Below the pieces are notes generated by a model. That model was not told the DNA's origin. It saw only the letters and a list, made by a program, of their open reading frames with translations, and did not search any database. The translations under genes were made by a program, and so were the position numbers. A stretch of 64,000 nucleotides of DNA. It comes from Rhodovulum sp. GTDB taxonomy: Bacteria; Pseudomonadota; Alphaproteobacteria; Rhodobacterales; Rhodobacteraceae. This document shows positions 8,145 through 17,394 of the stretch, piece after piece. Numbering within the stretch: the first letter of the stretch is position 1; every line of letters starts with the position of its first letter. The stretch is from the NCBI GenBank assembly GCA_020637615.1, contig JACKKC010000014.1:1-64000 (forward strand). The letters are read 5' to 3'.

Positions 8145-9296
8145 ATGTTTCTGAAATCCGGCGCGATTGCACTCGCGCTGATTCTGCTGATCGCCCCGTT
8201 GCCGGCCGCCGCATTCGAGACCAAGGCCAGGGCGGCCATCGTCATCGACCACGCCACGGGATTGGTGCTGTTCTCCAAGGACGCCGACCGGCCGATGGCG
8301 CCCGCGTCGATGTCCAAGCTCATGACGCTCTTCATGCTCTTCGAGGCGATCCGAGACGGCCGCGTCACCACCGAAACCGAATTCGGCGTCAGCGCGCGGG
8401 CGCAGGCGATGGGCGGCTCGCGGATGTTCGTGGAGGCAGGCACCATGGTGCCCGTCGAGGCCTTGATCCAGGGCATCATCGTGCAATCGGGCAACGATGC
8501 CTGCGTCGTCGTGGCCGAGGGGCTCGCCGGCAGCGAGGACGCCTTCGCCGAGGCAATGACCCGCCGCGCGCACGAGCTCGGCCTGACGAACACCACGCTC
8601 AAGAACGCTTCCGGCTGGCCCGATCCGGGCCATCTGATGAGCGTGCGGGATCTGGCCCTGCTCTCGGCTCACATCATCGACGAGTTCCCGGAGTTCTACT
8701 CCTATTTCAACGAGACCGAATTCACCTGGAACGGCATCACCCAGCCGAACCGGAACCCGCTCCTGAAGCTCAATATCGGCGCGGACGGCCTCAAGACAGG
8801 GCACACCGCCGAGGCCGGATACGGTCTCGTCGGTTCGGCTGTCCAGGACGGGCAGCGGATCATCTTCGTCGCCAGCGGTCTTTCCAGCGAGGCCGAGCGC
8901 CGCTCCGAGACCGAGGCGCTGGTCAAATGGGCGTTCGGCGCCTTCGACAAGGTCAAGTTCTTCGACAAGGACGCGGTGGTGGCCGATGCGGACGTCTGGA
9001 TCGGCGAGCAGCCGACGGTGCCGCTCGTCGCGCCGCAGATGCTGCAGATGCTGGTCCCGCGCGAGTCGCGCGATGCCGTTGCCGCGAGCATCGTCTATCA
9101 GGGCCCGATCGAAGCGCCGATCGCCGCCGGCCAGGTTCTCGGCGCGCTGGTGGTCGAGGTCCCCGACCAGGACACGGCCCGCTTCGACCTCGTGGCCGGG
9201 CGGGACGTCGCCCGCGGCGGTCTCGTGACCCGCATCGGCGCAGCCACCCGCCTCGCGCGCGACCGCGCGGTGCAGATGCTGCCCGCACGCGACTGA
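8145..9296 (+). CDS. dacC: D-alanyl-D-alanine carboxypeptidase (penicillin-binding protein 5/6 family)
   Basis: A 383-residue periplasmic enzyme that trims the terminal D-Ala from peptidoglycan stem peptides. A signal peptide (MFLKSGAIALALILLIAP..., cut after AAA) is followed by the transpeptidase domain. All three active-site motifs are visible: SMSK (SxxK, nucleophile Ser and Lys), SGN (SxN) and KTG (in DGLKTGHTAE). The C-terminal beta domain typical of PBP5/6 occupies roughly residues 265-370. ATG at 8145 is chosen because GGAGAA stands before it and the signal peptide begins there; an in-frame GTG at 8121 has neither. It is followed at once by tmk and holB, a common alphaproteobacterial order. 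Confidence 0.9.
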   Translation: MFLKSGAIALALILLIAPLPAAAFETKARAAIVIDHATGLVLFSKDADRPMAPASMSKLMTLFMLFEAIRDGRVTTETEFGVSARAQAMGGSRMFVEAGTMVPVEALIQGIIVQSGNDACVVVAEGLAGSEDAFAEAMTRRAHELGLTNTTLKNASGWPDPGHLMSVRDLALLSAHIIDEFPEFYSYFNETEFTWNGITQPNRNPLLKLNIGADGLKTGHTAEAGYGLVGSAVQDGQRIIFVASGLSSEAERRSETEALVKWAFGAFDKVKFFDKDAVVADADVWIGEQPTVPLVAPQMLQMLVPRESRDAVAASIVYQGPIEAPIAAGQVLGALVVEVPDQDTARFDLVAGRDVARGGLVTRIGAATRLARDRAVQMLPARD

Positions 9297-9305
9297 TCGC
9301 GCGCG

Positions 9306-9920
9306 GTGGCGGGGCGCCTCATCACCTTCGAGGGCATCGACGGTTCGGGAAAGTCCACCCAGCTGCGTGCGCTCGGCGCGCATATGCGTGAACGGGGCCT
9401 CGAAGTCGTCGAGACGCGCGAGCCCGGGGGGGCGCCGGGCGCCGAGACGATCCGGCGGCTGCTCGTCGAGGGGGAGCCCGGCCGCTGGTCGCCCGAGACC
9501 GAGGTCCTGCTCTTCACCGCGGCCCGGCGGGATCATCTCGAGCGGACCATCACTCCGGCGCTCGACCGCGGCGCGACGGTGATCTGCGACCGCTTCGCCG
9601 ATTCCACGCGGGTCTATCAGGGCGCCGTCCGCGGCGATCTGCGCGCCATGGTGGACGCGCTCCATCGCATCGCGATCGGCCTAGAGCCGGATCTGACGCT
9701 GATCCTCGACATCGACCCCGAGGTCGCGCGACGTCGCGGTGCCGAGCGGGGCAGCGTGGAGGATCGCTTCGAGCGCTTCGGAGCCGAGTTCCAGCACCGC
9801 CTTCGCGACGGATTCCTGGCGCTGGCGCGGGAGTTTCCCGAGCGCTGCCGCATCGTGCCGGCCGACGGCCCGCCCGAGGCTGTCGCCGAACGCATCCGCA
9901 GCCTGGCGGATGCGCCATGA
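9306..9920 (+). CDS. tmk: Thymidylate kinase
   Basis: A 204-residue cytoplasmic kinase that phosphorylates dTMP to dTDP. The P-loop (FEGIDGSGKSTQ) is at the N-terminus, followed by the dTMP-binding REPGG motif, the DRFADST signature near the middle and a LID-type segment rich in Arg (EVARRRGAERG). It starts at GTG 9306, 9 bases after the dacC stop, and its stop overlaps the holB start (ATGA), so translation is probably coupled. Length matches the family. Confidence 0.96.
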   Translation: MAGRLITFEGIDGSGKSTQLRALGAHMRERGLEVVETREPGGAPGAETIRRLLVEGEPGRWSPETEVLLFTAARRDHLERTITPALDRGATVICDRFADSTRVYQGAVRGDLRAMVDALHRIAIGLEPDLTLILDIDPEVARRRGAERGSVEDRFERFGAEFQHRLRDGFLALAREFPERCRIVPADGPPEAVAERIRSLADAP

Positions 9921-11020
9921 CCATCGAGCCGGACGTCGAGGAACCCGACCGCCGTCCCGGCGCGCCGCATCCGCGCGAGACCTCGGTTCTCTTCGGGCAG
10001 GGGCCTGCCGAACGGGGCTTCCTCGATGCGCTGGCGTCAGGGCGACTGTCCCATGGATGGCTGATCACCGGGCCGGAGGGCGTCGGCAAGGCGACCCTCG
10101 CCTGGCGCATCGCACGCCATCTGCTCGCCGGTGGACAGGGCGACAGCCTCGAGATGGCGCCCTCGGAGCGCGTGTTCCGGCAGGTGGCACAGCTCTCGGC
10201 GCCGCAGCTCCTGCTCTGCCGGCGCCCGTGGGACGACAAGACGAAGCGTCTCCGGACCGCGATCACCGTCGACGAGATCCGTGCCCTGAAATCCTTCTTC
10301 CAGATGTCGGCGCCGGATGGCGGCTGGCGGGTCGCCATCGTCGATGCGGCGGACGACCTGACGGTTTCGGCCGCGAATGCGCTCCTGAAGATTCTGGAGG
10401 AGCCGCCCGCGCGCGCGGCGCTGCTGCTGGTCAGCAATCAGCCGACACGGCTTCTGCCGACGATCCGCTCGCGCTGTCGCCAGTTGCGCTGCCTGCCGCT
10501 GGCGCCGGAGGCGCTGGCGGCAGCGCTCCAGGCGGCGGGACATCCGGTTTCGGACGCGGAACTCCCGGTGCTCGCCGTGCTCTCGGGCGGATCGCCCGGC
10601 GCGGCGCTCGACCTTGCCGCGGCGGGCGGCGTGGCGCTCTATGACGACATCCTGCAACTGATCCGTACGGCGCCGCCACTCGACCGGCGCCGGCTGGTCG
10701 CGCTGGCGGATGCCTGCTCCGGACGCGATTCGGGGGCGCGTTTCGCGCTCACGCTCGATCTTCTCCGGCTGGCCGTTTCGCGGCTCGCGCTTGCGGCCGC
10801 CGGATCCGCAATCGACCCGGTTTCCGAGGCGGAGGCCGCGCTCAGGGAGCGTCTGGGGCAGCAGCCGGACCAGGCGAAGATCTGGGCCAAGCTGGAGCCC
10901 GATCTCCTCGGACGCGCCGAGCGCTCGCGCGCGCTGAACCTTGACCCCGGGCAGGTCATCCTCGATACGTTCCTGCGGATCGATGCGGCCGCCGTAAGGG
11001 CGCTTCTCCCCGCCGCCTGA
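9917..11020 (+). CDS. holB: DNA polymerase III subunit delta'
   Basis: A 367-residue clamp-loader subunit. The AAA+ fold is shown by the P-loop-like GPEGVGKATLAWRIARHL near residue 52 and the sensor-type stretch SAANALLKILEEPP; SRCRQLRCLPL near residue 190 is the usual SRC motif. It works with the delta subunit (holA lies at 30705) to open and load the beta sliding clamp. It overlaps tmk by four bases, the common tmk-holB pairing. There is no sign of truncation. Confidence 0.94.
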   Translation: MTIEPDVEEPDRRPGAPHPRETSVLFGQGPAERGFLDALASGRLSHGWLITGPEGVGKATLAWRIARHLLAGGQGDSLEMAPSERVFRQVAQLSAPQLLLCRRPWDDKTKRLRTAITVDEIRALKSFFQMSAPDGGWRVAIVDAADDLTVSAANALLKILEEPPARAALLLVSNQPTRLLPTIRSRCRQLRCLPLAPEALAAALQAAGHPVSDAELPVLAVLSGGSPGAALDLAAAGGVALYDDILQLIRTAPPLDRRRLVALADACSGRDSGARFALTLDLLRLAVSRLALAAAGSAIDPVSEAEAALRERLGQQPDQAKIWAKLEPDLLGRAERSRALNLDPGQVILDTFLRIDAAAVRALLPAA

Positions 11021-11046
11021 CCGCCTGCGCCCGCTCGAGTATCCCG

Positions 11047-11835
11047 ATGTCCTCGCCCGCCCTCGTCGATAGCCATTGCCACCTCGATTTTCCCGATTTC
11101 GAGGGCGAGATCGATGCGGTGGTCGCGCGCGCCCGCGCCGCCGGCGTGGCTCGCATGGTCACGATCTGCACCCGGCTGCGCGAGGAGCCCCGCGTGCGCG
11201 CCATCGCCGAGGCGCATGACGGCCTCTTCTACGCGGCCGGGACCCATCCGATGCATGCCGCCGAAGAGCCGCTCGCCACGGTCGGCGAGCTGGTGGCGCT
11301 CGCCGAGCATCCGCGGTTCGTCGGCATCGGCGAGACCGGGCTCGACTACCATTACACCGCCGAGAGCGCGTCGGTTCAGCAGGACAGCCTCCTGGTCCAC
11401 ATCGAGGCCGCGCGCCGGACGGGCCTGCCGCTGATCATCCATGCCCGCGATGCCGATGCGGACATCGGCCGGATCCTTGAGCACGAGCATCGCGCCGGCG
11501 GCTTTTCCTGCGTGATGCATTGCTTCACCTCGGGCCGTGCGCTGGCCGAGACGGCATTGTCGCTCGGCTTCTATCTTTCGATCTCCGGAATCGCGACCTT
11601 CAGGAGCGCGGGGGACCTGCGTGCGATCTTCGCCGATGCGCCGCTCGATCGCATCCTCGTGGAGACCGACAGCCCCTATCTCGCGCCGCAGCCGCATCGC
11701 GGCAAGCGCAACGAGCCGGCCTTCGTGGCCGACACCGCGCGTTTCGCCGCCGCGATCTGGGACCTGGAGCCGGAGGATTTCGCCGCCCGGACCAGTGCGA
11801 ACTTCGACCGGCTCTTCGCCAGGGCCGCGGCCTGA
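11047..11835 (+). CDS. tatD: TatD family metal-dependent hydrolase (DNase)
   Basis: A 262-residue amidohydrolase-fold protein. Metal ligands of the TatD family are visible: DSHCHLD at the N-terminus (HxH), GETGLDYHY (Glu), IIHARDAD (His), VMHCFTS (His) and VETDSPYLAPQPHRGKRNEP (Asp and the basic C-terminal signature). Members act as magnesium-dependent 3'-5' exonucleases. It is part of the tmk-holB operon, 26 bases downstream of holB, and shares TGATG with the following gene. Confidence 0.93.
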   Translation: MSSPALVDSHCHLDFPDFEGEIDAVVARARAAGVARMVTICTRLREEPRVRAIAEAHDGLFYAAGTHPMHAAEEPLATVGELVALAEHPRFVGIGETGLDYHYTAESASVQQDSLLVHIEAARRTGLPLIIHARDADADIGRILEHEHRAGGFSCVMHCFTSGRALAETALSLGFYLSISGIATFRSAGDLRAIFADAPLDRILVETDSPYLAPQPHRGKRNEPAFVADTARFAAAIWDLEPEDFAARTSANFDRLFARAAA

Positions 11836-12632
11836 TGGCGCGCCTGCGCGCGACGATCCTCGGCTGCGGCTCGTCGGGCGGGGTGCCGCGGATCGGCGGC
11901 GAATGGGGCGCCTGCGACCCGCTCGATCCCCGCAACACCCGGCGCCGGTGCTCGCTTCTCGTGGAGCGGCTCGAAAGCGGCCGCGCGACCCGCGTGCTGA
12001 TCGACACCGCGCCGGACCTCAGGTCACAGCTGCTCGATGCCGGCGTCGGCCATCTCGACGGCGTGGTCTATACCCACGCCCATGCCGATCACGTGCACGG
12101 CATCGACGATCTGCGCATGGTGGTGTTCAACCGCGGTTCGCGGCTGCCGGTCTGGGCCGATGCCGAGACGTCGGAGGCGCTGATCTCGCGCTTCGCCTAT
12201 GTCTTCGTGCAGCCGCCGACCAGCGCCTATCCACCGATCCTCGAGCTCAATGCCATCGACGGCGCATTCGACGTCGAGGGTGCCGCCGGCCCGCTCGGCT
12301 TCCGGCCGATCCGCGTCCAGCACGGAAGGATCGAGGCGCTGGGATTCCGGATCGGCGGCCTGGCCTACCTGCCGGACGTGTCGGAGATCCCGCCGCAGTC
12401 CTGGGGGGATTTCGAGGGCCTGGAGATCTGGATTCTCGACGCCCTGCGCCGTCGCCCCCATCCGACGCACGCCCATCTCGAGCGCAGCCTGGAGTGGATC
12501 GCTCGCGCCGCGCCCCGCCGCGCCGTGCTGACCAACATGCACAACGACCTCGACCACAGCATCGTGGACGCCGAGACCCCTGCCAACGTGACGCCGGCCC
12601 ATGACGGGATGGTCCTGGAGATCGATCTTTGA
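11835..12632 (+). CDS. MBL-fold metal-dependent hydrolase (PhnP-like phosphodiesterase family)
   Basis: A 265-residue metallo-beta-lactamase fold protein. It starts MARLRATILGCGSSGGVPRI, a typical opening of the PhnP-like branch, and carries the metal-binding signature THAHADHVHGIDDLR around residue 77, with a later His in TNMHNDLDH. Members hydrolyse cyclic or linear phosphodiesters; the substrate here is unknown. The start overlaps the tatD stop (TGATG), and tatD next to an MBL hydrolase is a very common pair in this group. Confidence 0.87.
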   Translation: MARLRATILGCGSSGGVPRIGGEWGACDPLDPRNTRRRCSLLVERLESGRATRVLIDTAPDLRSQLLDAGVGHLDGVVYTHAHADHVHGIDDLRMVVFNRGSRLPVWADAETSEALISRFAYVFVQPPTSAYPPILELNAIDGAFDVEGAAGPLGFRPIRVQHGRIEALGFRIGGLAYLPDVSEIPPQSWGDFEGLEIWILDALRRRPHPTHAHLERSLEWIARAAPRRAVLTNMHNDLDHSIVDAETPANVTPAHDGMVLEIDL

Positions 12633-13573
12633 TCTTCGGCATCCTTCACGTCGTGCTGCCGGTCTTCCTCGTCACCGGTGCCGGATATGCGGCGGTGCGC
12701 ACCGGGGTTTTCGCGCCCAGTGCCGTCGACGGACTGATGGTCTTTACCCAGACCTTCGCGATCCCCTGCCTGCTATTTCGCGCCATCGCCGATCTCGACC
12801 TGGGAGCGGTCTTCGACCCGCGGCTGCTGCTCTCCTTCTACACCGGGGCCGTCACGACCTTCGTCCTCGGCATCCTCGGCGCGCGGCGGATCTTCGGGCG
12901 GCGGCCGGGCGAGGCCGTTGCCATCGGCTTCTGCGCGCTCTTCTCCAACCTCGTGCTGATCGGCCTGCCGATCATGGAGCGCGCCTATGGCGTCGACGCG
13001 CTTGCGCCGAGCTTCGCGATCATCTCGATCCACGCGCCGTTCTGCTATCTGCTCGGCATCACGGTCATGGAATTCGCCCGCGCCGACGGACGCGGCCTCG
13101 TCGATACCGGGCGCGCCGTGATCCGCGCCATGTTCCGCAACGCGCTGATGATCGGGCTGGCGCTCGGTTTCGTCGTCAATCTCGGCGGGATCCCGGTGCC
13201 CGCGACGCTGCGCGTCGCCGTCGACATGCTGGCCGGGGCGAGCCTGCCGGCCGCGCTCTTCGGCCTCGGCGGCATTCTGACCCGCTACGTGATCCGCGCC
13301 TCGCTGGCGGAGGCCGGAATGATCGCCGCCCTGTCGCTCCTAGTGCATCCCGCCATCGCATGGATGCTGGCGCGGCAGGTCTTCGGTCTGCCCGAAGAAT
13401 TCGTCCGCGCGGCGGTGCTCGCCGCGGCGATGGCGCCGGGAGTCAATACCTACGTCTTCGCCAGCATGTACGGCCGCGCCCAGGCCCAGGCGGCGAGCGC
13501 CGTCCTGCTCGCGACCGGACTCTCGATCGTCACCGTGTCCTTCTGGCTGGTGGTCCTGGGCGGCGTGCTCTGA
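12629..13573 (+). CDS. AEC family transporter (auxin efflux carrier-like permease)
   Basis: A 314-residue integral membrane protein with about ten hydrophobic helices and the internal two-half pattern of the AEC family (short polar break near residues 150-165). It opens with FGILHVVLPVFLVTGAGYAA, which is characteristic. Family members export or import small carboxylic acids; the substrate cannot be read. The start is a TTG at 12629 overlapping the upstream stop by four bases; no better in-frame ATG exists near the first helix. It is the last gene of the plus-strand operon beginning near 7673. Confidence 0.85.
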   Translation: MIFGILHVVLPVFLVTGAGYAAVRTGVFAPSAVDGLMVFTQTFAIPCLLFRAIADLDLGAVFDPRLLLSFYTGAVTTFVLGILGARRIFGRRPGEAVAIGFCALFSNLVLIGLPIMERAYGVDALAPSFAIISIHAPFCYLLGITVMEFARADGRGLVDTGRAVIRAMFRNALMIGLALGFVVNLGGIPVPATLRVAVDMLAGASLPAALFGLGGILTRYVIRASLAEAGMIAALSLLVHPAIAWMLARQVFGLPEEFVRAAVLAAAMAPGVNTYVFASMYGRAQAQAASAVLLATGLSIVTVSFWLVVLGGVL

Positions 13574-13662
13574 CCGGGAAGCGATTCGTCATCTGACGAG
13601 CGGGCAGGGGGGTGAGCCGCGGACCGGTGCCCGTTCCGACCTGGCAGACCGATCGCGCTGCA

Positions 13663-13932
13663 TCACTTCAGCTGGCTGTCCTTCGACCCGCGCCTGTTGA
13701 TCCCGCCCCGCGCGATCGGCCGGGCATCCCGTTGCTGCTGGCAGTCGATGCAGAGCGTCACGCCCGGGATCGCCTGCCTCCGGGCCTCGGGGATCGGTTC
13801 CTCGCATTCCGCGCAGTGGGTCCGGCTGGCGCCGGTCGCGCGGCGCCTGGCCTGCATCCGCTTGAGCTCGTCCGCGATCGAGGCCTCGATCTGGTCGTTC
13901 ACCGCGCCGTCGCGCGCCCAGCCTCCAGCCAT
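13663..13932 (-). CDS. DksA/TraR-type C4 zinc finger protein
   Basis: An 89-residue protein with the four-Cys zinc finger CAECEEPIPEA...CIDC (CxxC, 17 residues, CxxC), preceded by a short helix. It is much shorter than full DksA (about 150) and matches the TraR-like small members that can bind the RNA polymerase secondary channel with ppGpp-like effect. GGAGGG just upstream of the ATG at 13932 supports the start. It stands alone, convergent with the AEC transporter. Confidence 0.83.
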   Translation of the reverse strand: MAGGWARDGAVNDQIEASIADELKRMQARRRATGASRTHCAECEEPIPEARRQAIPGVTLCIDCQQQRDARPIARGGINRRGSKDSQLK

Positions 13933-13974
13933 GGCATCCCTCCATCGCCGCTTCCCGGGGCGGTGCGGGCTTCG

Positions 13975-14535
13975 TCAGAAGTCCCGCAGCGCCCGGAGAT
14001 CCATCGCCTCCAGCAGAGCCGTCTTCTCCTCGACGCTGGCATTGCCGGTCAGGCTGACCATGACCTTGTTGTCGACCACGCCCTGCAGCTCGCCGTCGTT
14101 GTCGGCGAACTGGGTGCGCTGGATGCGGATCGGCTTGCCGCTGCCCATGGAGGCGACACCGGTGATCATCGCCGCGATGCTGTTCACCATGGGGGAATTC
14201 GCCAGCAGCGTCAGGGTCATTTCCGCGTCGCCCTTGCGATAGGTCGCCGCCGCGGCGGTGCCGCCGCCGAACATGCTCATCGCGAGCCCGCTGCCGTCGG
14301 CATCGGCCTCCTCGCGCGTCCAGCCGGCGGGCGCTTCGGGCAGATAGGCCGCGAGGCTTGCCGACTTCATCTGGCCGAGCAGCTTCATCGCATAGTCGAG
14401 TTCTTCGCTCGCGATGGTGATGTCGCCTTCCGCATAGGCCGACAGCGCGCTGTCGATGACTTCGGTGAACTCGTCCGCCGCAACCGGCGCGGCGACCGCG
14501 CAGAGAAGCGCCGCGCCAGAAAGCAGATGTCTCAT
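13975..14535 (-). CDS. Conserved periplasmic protein of unknown function
   Basis: A 186-residue protein. ATG at 14535 follows AGGAAAGG and begins a clear signal peptide (MRHLLSGAALLCAVAAPVAA, cut before DEF). The mature part is soluble, with one helical stretch (SALSAYAEGDITIASEELDY) and a Gly/Ala segment. I do not recognise a catalytic motif. It lies between the zinc finger gene and the DUF2244/ctaD pair on the same strand, with 37 bases to the upstream gene. Confidence 0.65.
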   Translation of the reverse strand: MRHLLSGAALLCAVAAPVAADEFTEVIDSALSAYAEGDITIASEELDYAMKLLGQMKSASLAAYLPEAPAGWTREEADADGSGLAMSMFGGGTAAAATYRKGDAEMTLTLLANSPMVNSIAAMITGVASMGSGKPIRIQRTQFADNDGELQGVVDNKVMVSLTGNASVEEKTALLEAMDLRALRDF

Positions 14536-14572
14536 CTCGAACCTTTCCTGATCGGAGGTCGGCATCACCGCG

Positions 14573-15118
14573 TTACGGCGATTCCGCCGAGGGTAGCGTC
14601 TTCAGGCGGTCCAGCGCCGCGCTGATTTCGTCGAAGAGTTCCACGCGCTCGCCCGGCGAGAGGAAGGCGCCCAGTTCGATCTCCCGGCCGTTGCCCGTGA
14701 GCGTGAGGTACTTCTCCACGGGGGCGTTTTCGATCAGCCGCGGCCGCACCCAGAAGGGGTTGGCGTGCCAGCGCTGCACCGTGCCGTTCGGCTCGATGCG
14801 CTCGACCGTCACCAGATCGGGCCAGAGCCGGAATTCCTCGGTGAGCCTGCCGTCCTCGAAGCTGCGCCGGAAGGCCCAGGCGAGCCCCGCGAGTGCCGCG
14901 ACGAGGAAGGGCAGCATCCCCCAGCCTGCGCCGGTTCCCCCGAGCGGCACCAGCGGCATCACGAGGCCCAGGGCTACCAGCGCCATCACCCAGGTGACGC
15001 CGCGCTGGCTCAGCGACCGGTTCGGTCGCAGCGAAAGCGCCAGGAGCGGCGCTTCCACACGGTTCGGAAAACCCCTTGCGGGTGTCGGGATGTGCGATCG
15101 GGCCGTCTGTTCGAGCAC
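14573..15118 (-). CDS. DUF2244 domain membrane protein next to ctaD
   Basis: A 181-residue protein with two adjacent transmembrane helices (WVMALVALGLVMPLVPLGG and GWGMLPFLVAALAGLAWAF) near residues 43-83, followed by a soluble domain with the conserved FWVRPRLIE stretch. This arrangement is DUF2244, commonly found right after the cytochrome oxidase subunit I gene in Rhodobacterales, as here (12 bases after ctaD). A link to oxidase biogenesis is guessed from context only. The start is GTG at 15118. Confidence 0.75.
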   Translation of the reverse strand: MLEQTARSHIPTPARGFPNRVEAPLLALSLRPNRSLSQRGVTWVMALVALGLVMPLVPLGGTGAGWGMLPFLVAALAGLAWAFRRSFEDGRLTEEFRLWPDLVTVERIEPNGTVQRWHANPFWVRPRLIENAPVEKYLTLTGNGREIELGAFLSPGERVELFDEISAALDRLKTLPSAESP

Positions 15119-15130
15119 GGCTCCCCGCCT

Positions 15131-16774
15131 TCAGTGTGCCGCCGAATGGTCCCACATGTCGGGGGTCGGCAGGGTCTCGAAGGTGTGCTCCGGCGGCGGG
15201 TTCGACAGCGTCCATTCCAGGGTCTGGTCGGGCTGCGCGCCCCAATAGGCCGGCTCGGTCACCCGCTGGCCGTAGCGCAGGCTGTAGAAAACGATCCCGA
15301 AGAAGAAGACGAAGGACAGGCCGGACAGGAAGGCACCCCAGGACGACACGTAGTTCCAGAGCGCGAACTGCTCGGGATAGTCGATGTAGCGGCGGGGCAT
15401 GCCCTGCCGGCCGAGGAAGTGCTGCGGGAAGAAGGTCAGGTTCACGCCGACGAACATCATCCAGAAATGCAGCTTGCCCGCCCATTCCGGATAGGCCCGC
15501 CCGGTGATCTTCGTGAACCAGTAATAGACGCCGGCGAAGATGCAGAAGACCGCGCCGATGCTCATGACGTAGTGGAAATGCGCCACCACGTAATAGGTGT
15601 CGTGATAGGCGCGGTCGAGCGGCGCCTGGCTGAGAACGATGCCGGTCACGCCGCCGACGGTGAAGAGGAACAGGAAACCAACGGCCCAGAGCATCGGCGT
15701 CTTGAACTCGATCGAGCCGCCCCACATCGTGGCGATCCAGCTGAAGATCTTGATGCCCGTCGGGACCGCGATCACCATCGTCGCAAGCATGAAGTAGCTC
15801 TGCTGCGTCACCGACATGCCGACCGTGTACATGTGATGCGCCCAGACGACGAAGCCGATCGCCCCGATGGCGATCATCGCATAGACCATCGGCAGGTAGC
15901 CGAAGATCGGCTTGCGCGAGAAGGTCGAGATCACATGGCTGATGATGCCGAAGCCCGGCACGATGACGATGTAGACCTCAGGATGCCCGAAGAACCACAG
16001 GATGTGCTGGTAGAGGACCGGGTCGCCGCCGCCGGAAGCCTCGAAGAAGGTCGTGCCGAAGTTGCGGTCGGTCAGGAGCATGGTGATCGCCCCCGCGAGC
16101 ACCGGCAGTGCGAGAAGGATCATGAAGGCCGTTACCACGATCGACCAGGCGAACAACGGCACCTTGTGCAGCGTCATGCCCGGCGCGCGCATGTTGAGGA
16201 AGGTCGTGATCATGTTGATCGCGCCGAGGATCGAAGACGCGCCGCTCAGGTGCACCGCGAAGATCGCGAGATCCATCGACATGCCCTGCTCGTGAGTCGA
16301 GAGCGGCGCATAGAGCACCCAGCCGACGCCGGAACCGCTCAACCCGTTGCCGCCGGGTGCCAGCAGCGAGCAGACCGCCAGCGTCGAGCCCGCCACGAAG
16401 AGCCAGTAGCTCAGGTTGTTCATGCGCGGAAAGGCCATGTCCGGCGCGCCGATCATCAGAGGCATGAAATAGTTGCCGAAGCCGCCGAAGAGCGCGGGAA
16501 TCACCACGAAGAACATCATCAGGATGCCGTGGCCGGTGATCAGCACGTTCCACAGATGCCCGTTCGGCTGGCCGTCGAGCAGCATGTACTGGACGCCCGG
16601 CTCCATCAGCTCGAGGCGCATGAACATGGTGAAGGAGACCGAGACCAGTCCCAGGATCGCCGCGGTGACCAGGTAGAGGATGCCGATGTCCTTGTGGTTG
16701 GTGGACATGAACCACCGGGTGAAGAACCCCGGCTTGTCGTGGCCGTCGTGGGAATGAACAGCGGCGTCGGCCAT
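15131..16774 (-). CDS. ctaD: Cytochrome c oxidase subunit I (aa3 type)
   Basis: A 547-residue inner-membrane haem-copper oxidase subunit that reduces oxygen to water and pumps protons. The low-spin haem ligand lies in LITGHGILMMFF. CuB ligands lie in FFGHPEVYIVIVPGFG (His cross-linked to Tyr) and VWAHHMYTVG. The haem a3 and low-spin haem ligands lie in VAHFHYVMSIGA. About twelve membrane helices follow the MSTNHKDIGILY opening. ATG at 16774 gives the standard N-terminus; the frame extends upstream without homology. The other subunits are not nearby, which is usual for this group. Confidence 0.96.
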   Translation of the reverse strand: MADAAVHSHDGHDKPGFFTRWFMSTNHKDIGILYLVTAAILGLVSVSFTMFMRLELMEPGVQYMLLDGQPNGHLWNVLITGHGILMMFFVVIPALFGGFGNYFMPLMIGAPDMAFPRMNNLSYWLFVAGSTLAVCSLLAPGGNGLSGSGVGWVLYAPLSTHEQGMSMDLAIFAVHLSGASSILGAINMITTFLNMRAPGMTLHKVPLFAWSIVVTAFMILLALPVLAGAITMLLTDRNFGTTFFEASGGGDPVLYQHILWFFGHPEVYIVIVPGFGIISHVISTFSRKPIFGYLPMVYAMIAIGAIGFVVWAHHMYTVGMSVTQQSYFMLATMVIAVPTGIKIFSWIATMWGGSIEFKTPMLWAVGFLFLFTVGGVTGIVLSQAPLDRAYHDTYYVVAHFHYVMSIGAVFCIFAGVYYWFTKITGRAYPEWAGKLHFWMMFVGVNLTFFPQHFLGRQGMPRRYIDYPEQFALWNYVSSWGAFLSGLSFVFFFGIVFYSLRYGQRVTEPAYWGAQPDQTLEWTLSNPPPEHTFETLPTPDMWDHSAAH

Positions 16775-16944
16775 GCGTGATCTCCAATGAACCCCCGAGG
16801 CCGGCAGAAGACCGGCCAGCATCGCTTTCCTAGTACCGCGTCGTGTGCGAGGTCTCAAGCCCTGCCGCGAGGGCCGGCGGGGCGACCGGCCGCGGGTGAG
16901 CCCGGCCCCTTGACCGCCGGCGCGCGCTTGGCCAGAGAGCCGGG

Positions 16945-17394
16945 ATGACGGAGTCCGAGCTCCCCGGGCAGCGCCTGGCGCGCGGTGTGTGTCGCCATCT
17001 CGCGGGACGCGGTTTCGCGACACTGACCGAATTCGTGCCCGAGGCGGGCCTCCGCGTCGACGTGGTCGCGCTCGGCCCGAAGGGCGAGATCTGGATCGTC
17101 GAATGCAAGTCGAGTCGGATGGATTTCATCTCCGATCGCAAGTGGGCCGGCTACCTGGCCTGGTGCGACCGGTTCTTCTGGGCGGTCGATGCGGATTTCC
17201 CCGGCGAGATCCTGCCCGAGGAGACCGGGCTCATCCTGGCCGACGGCTTCGACGGCGAACTCGTCCGCTGGCCGCCGGAGACGCCGCTTGCGGGCGCGCG
17301 GCGCAAGGCGCTGGTGCAGCGCTTCGCCCGCACCGCGGCGCTGCGCCTCGGCGTCCTGATCGATCCGGACCTCGCGAGGTTCTCCCGGCTCTAG
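16945..17394 (+). CDS. mmcB: MmcB family DNA repair protein (PD-(D/E)xK-like)
   Basis: A 149-residue protein. The core VDVVALGPKGEIWIVECKSS (Asp, then ExK) near residues 35-55 is a nuclease-fold signature, followed by SDRKWAGYLAWCDRFFWAV. This matches the MmcB family, which in Caulobacter is an SOS-independent mutagenesis/repair factor; the catalytic activity itself is inferred. It is divergent from ctaD and its stop overlaps the stop of the small gene on the other strand. Confidence 0.8.
   Translation: MTESELPGQRLARGVCRHLAGRGFATLTEFVPEAGLRVDVVALGPKGEIWIVECKSSRMDFISDRKWAGYLAWCDRFFWAVDADFPGEILPEETGLILADGFDGELVRWPPETPLAGARRKALVQRFARTAALRLGVLIDPDLARFSRL

Noticed and set aside
14765..16780. A 671-codon open frame on the plus strand
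   Set aside because: It is antisense to DUF2244 and ctaD and rich in His/Arg/Glu without any fold-like pattern.
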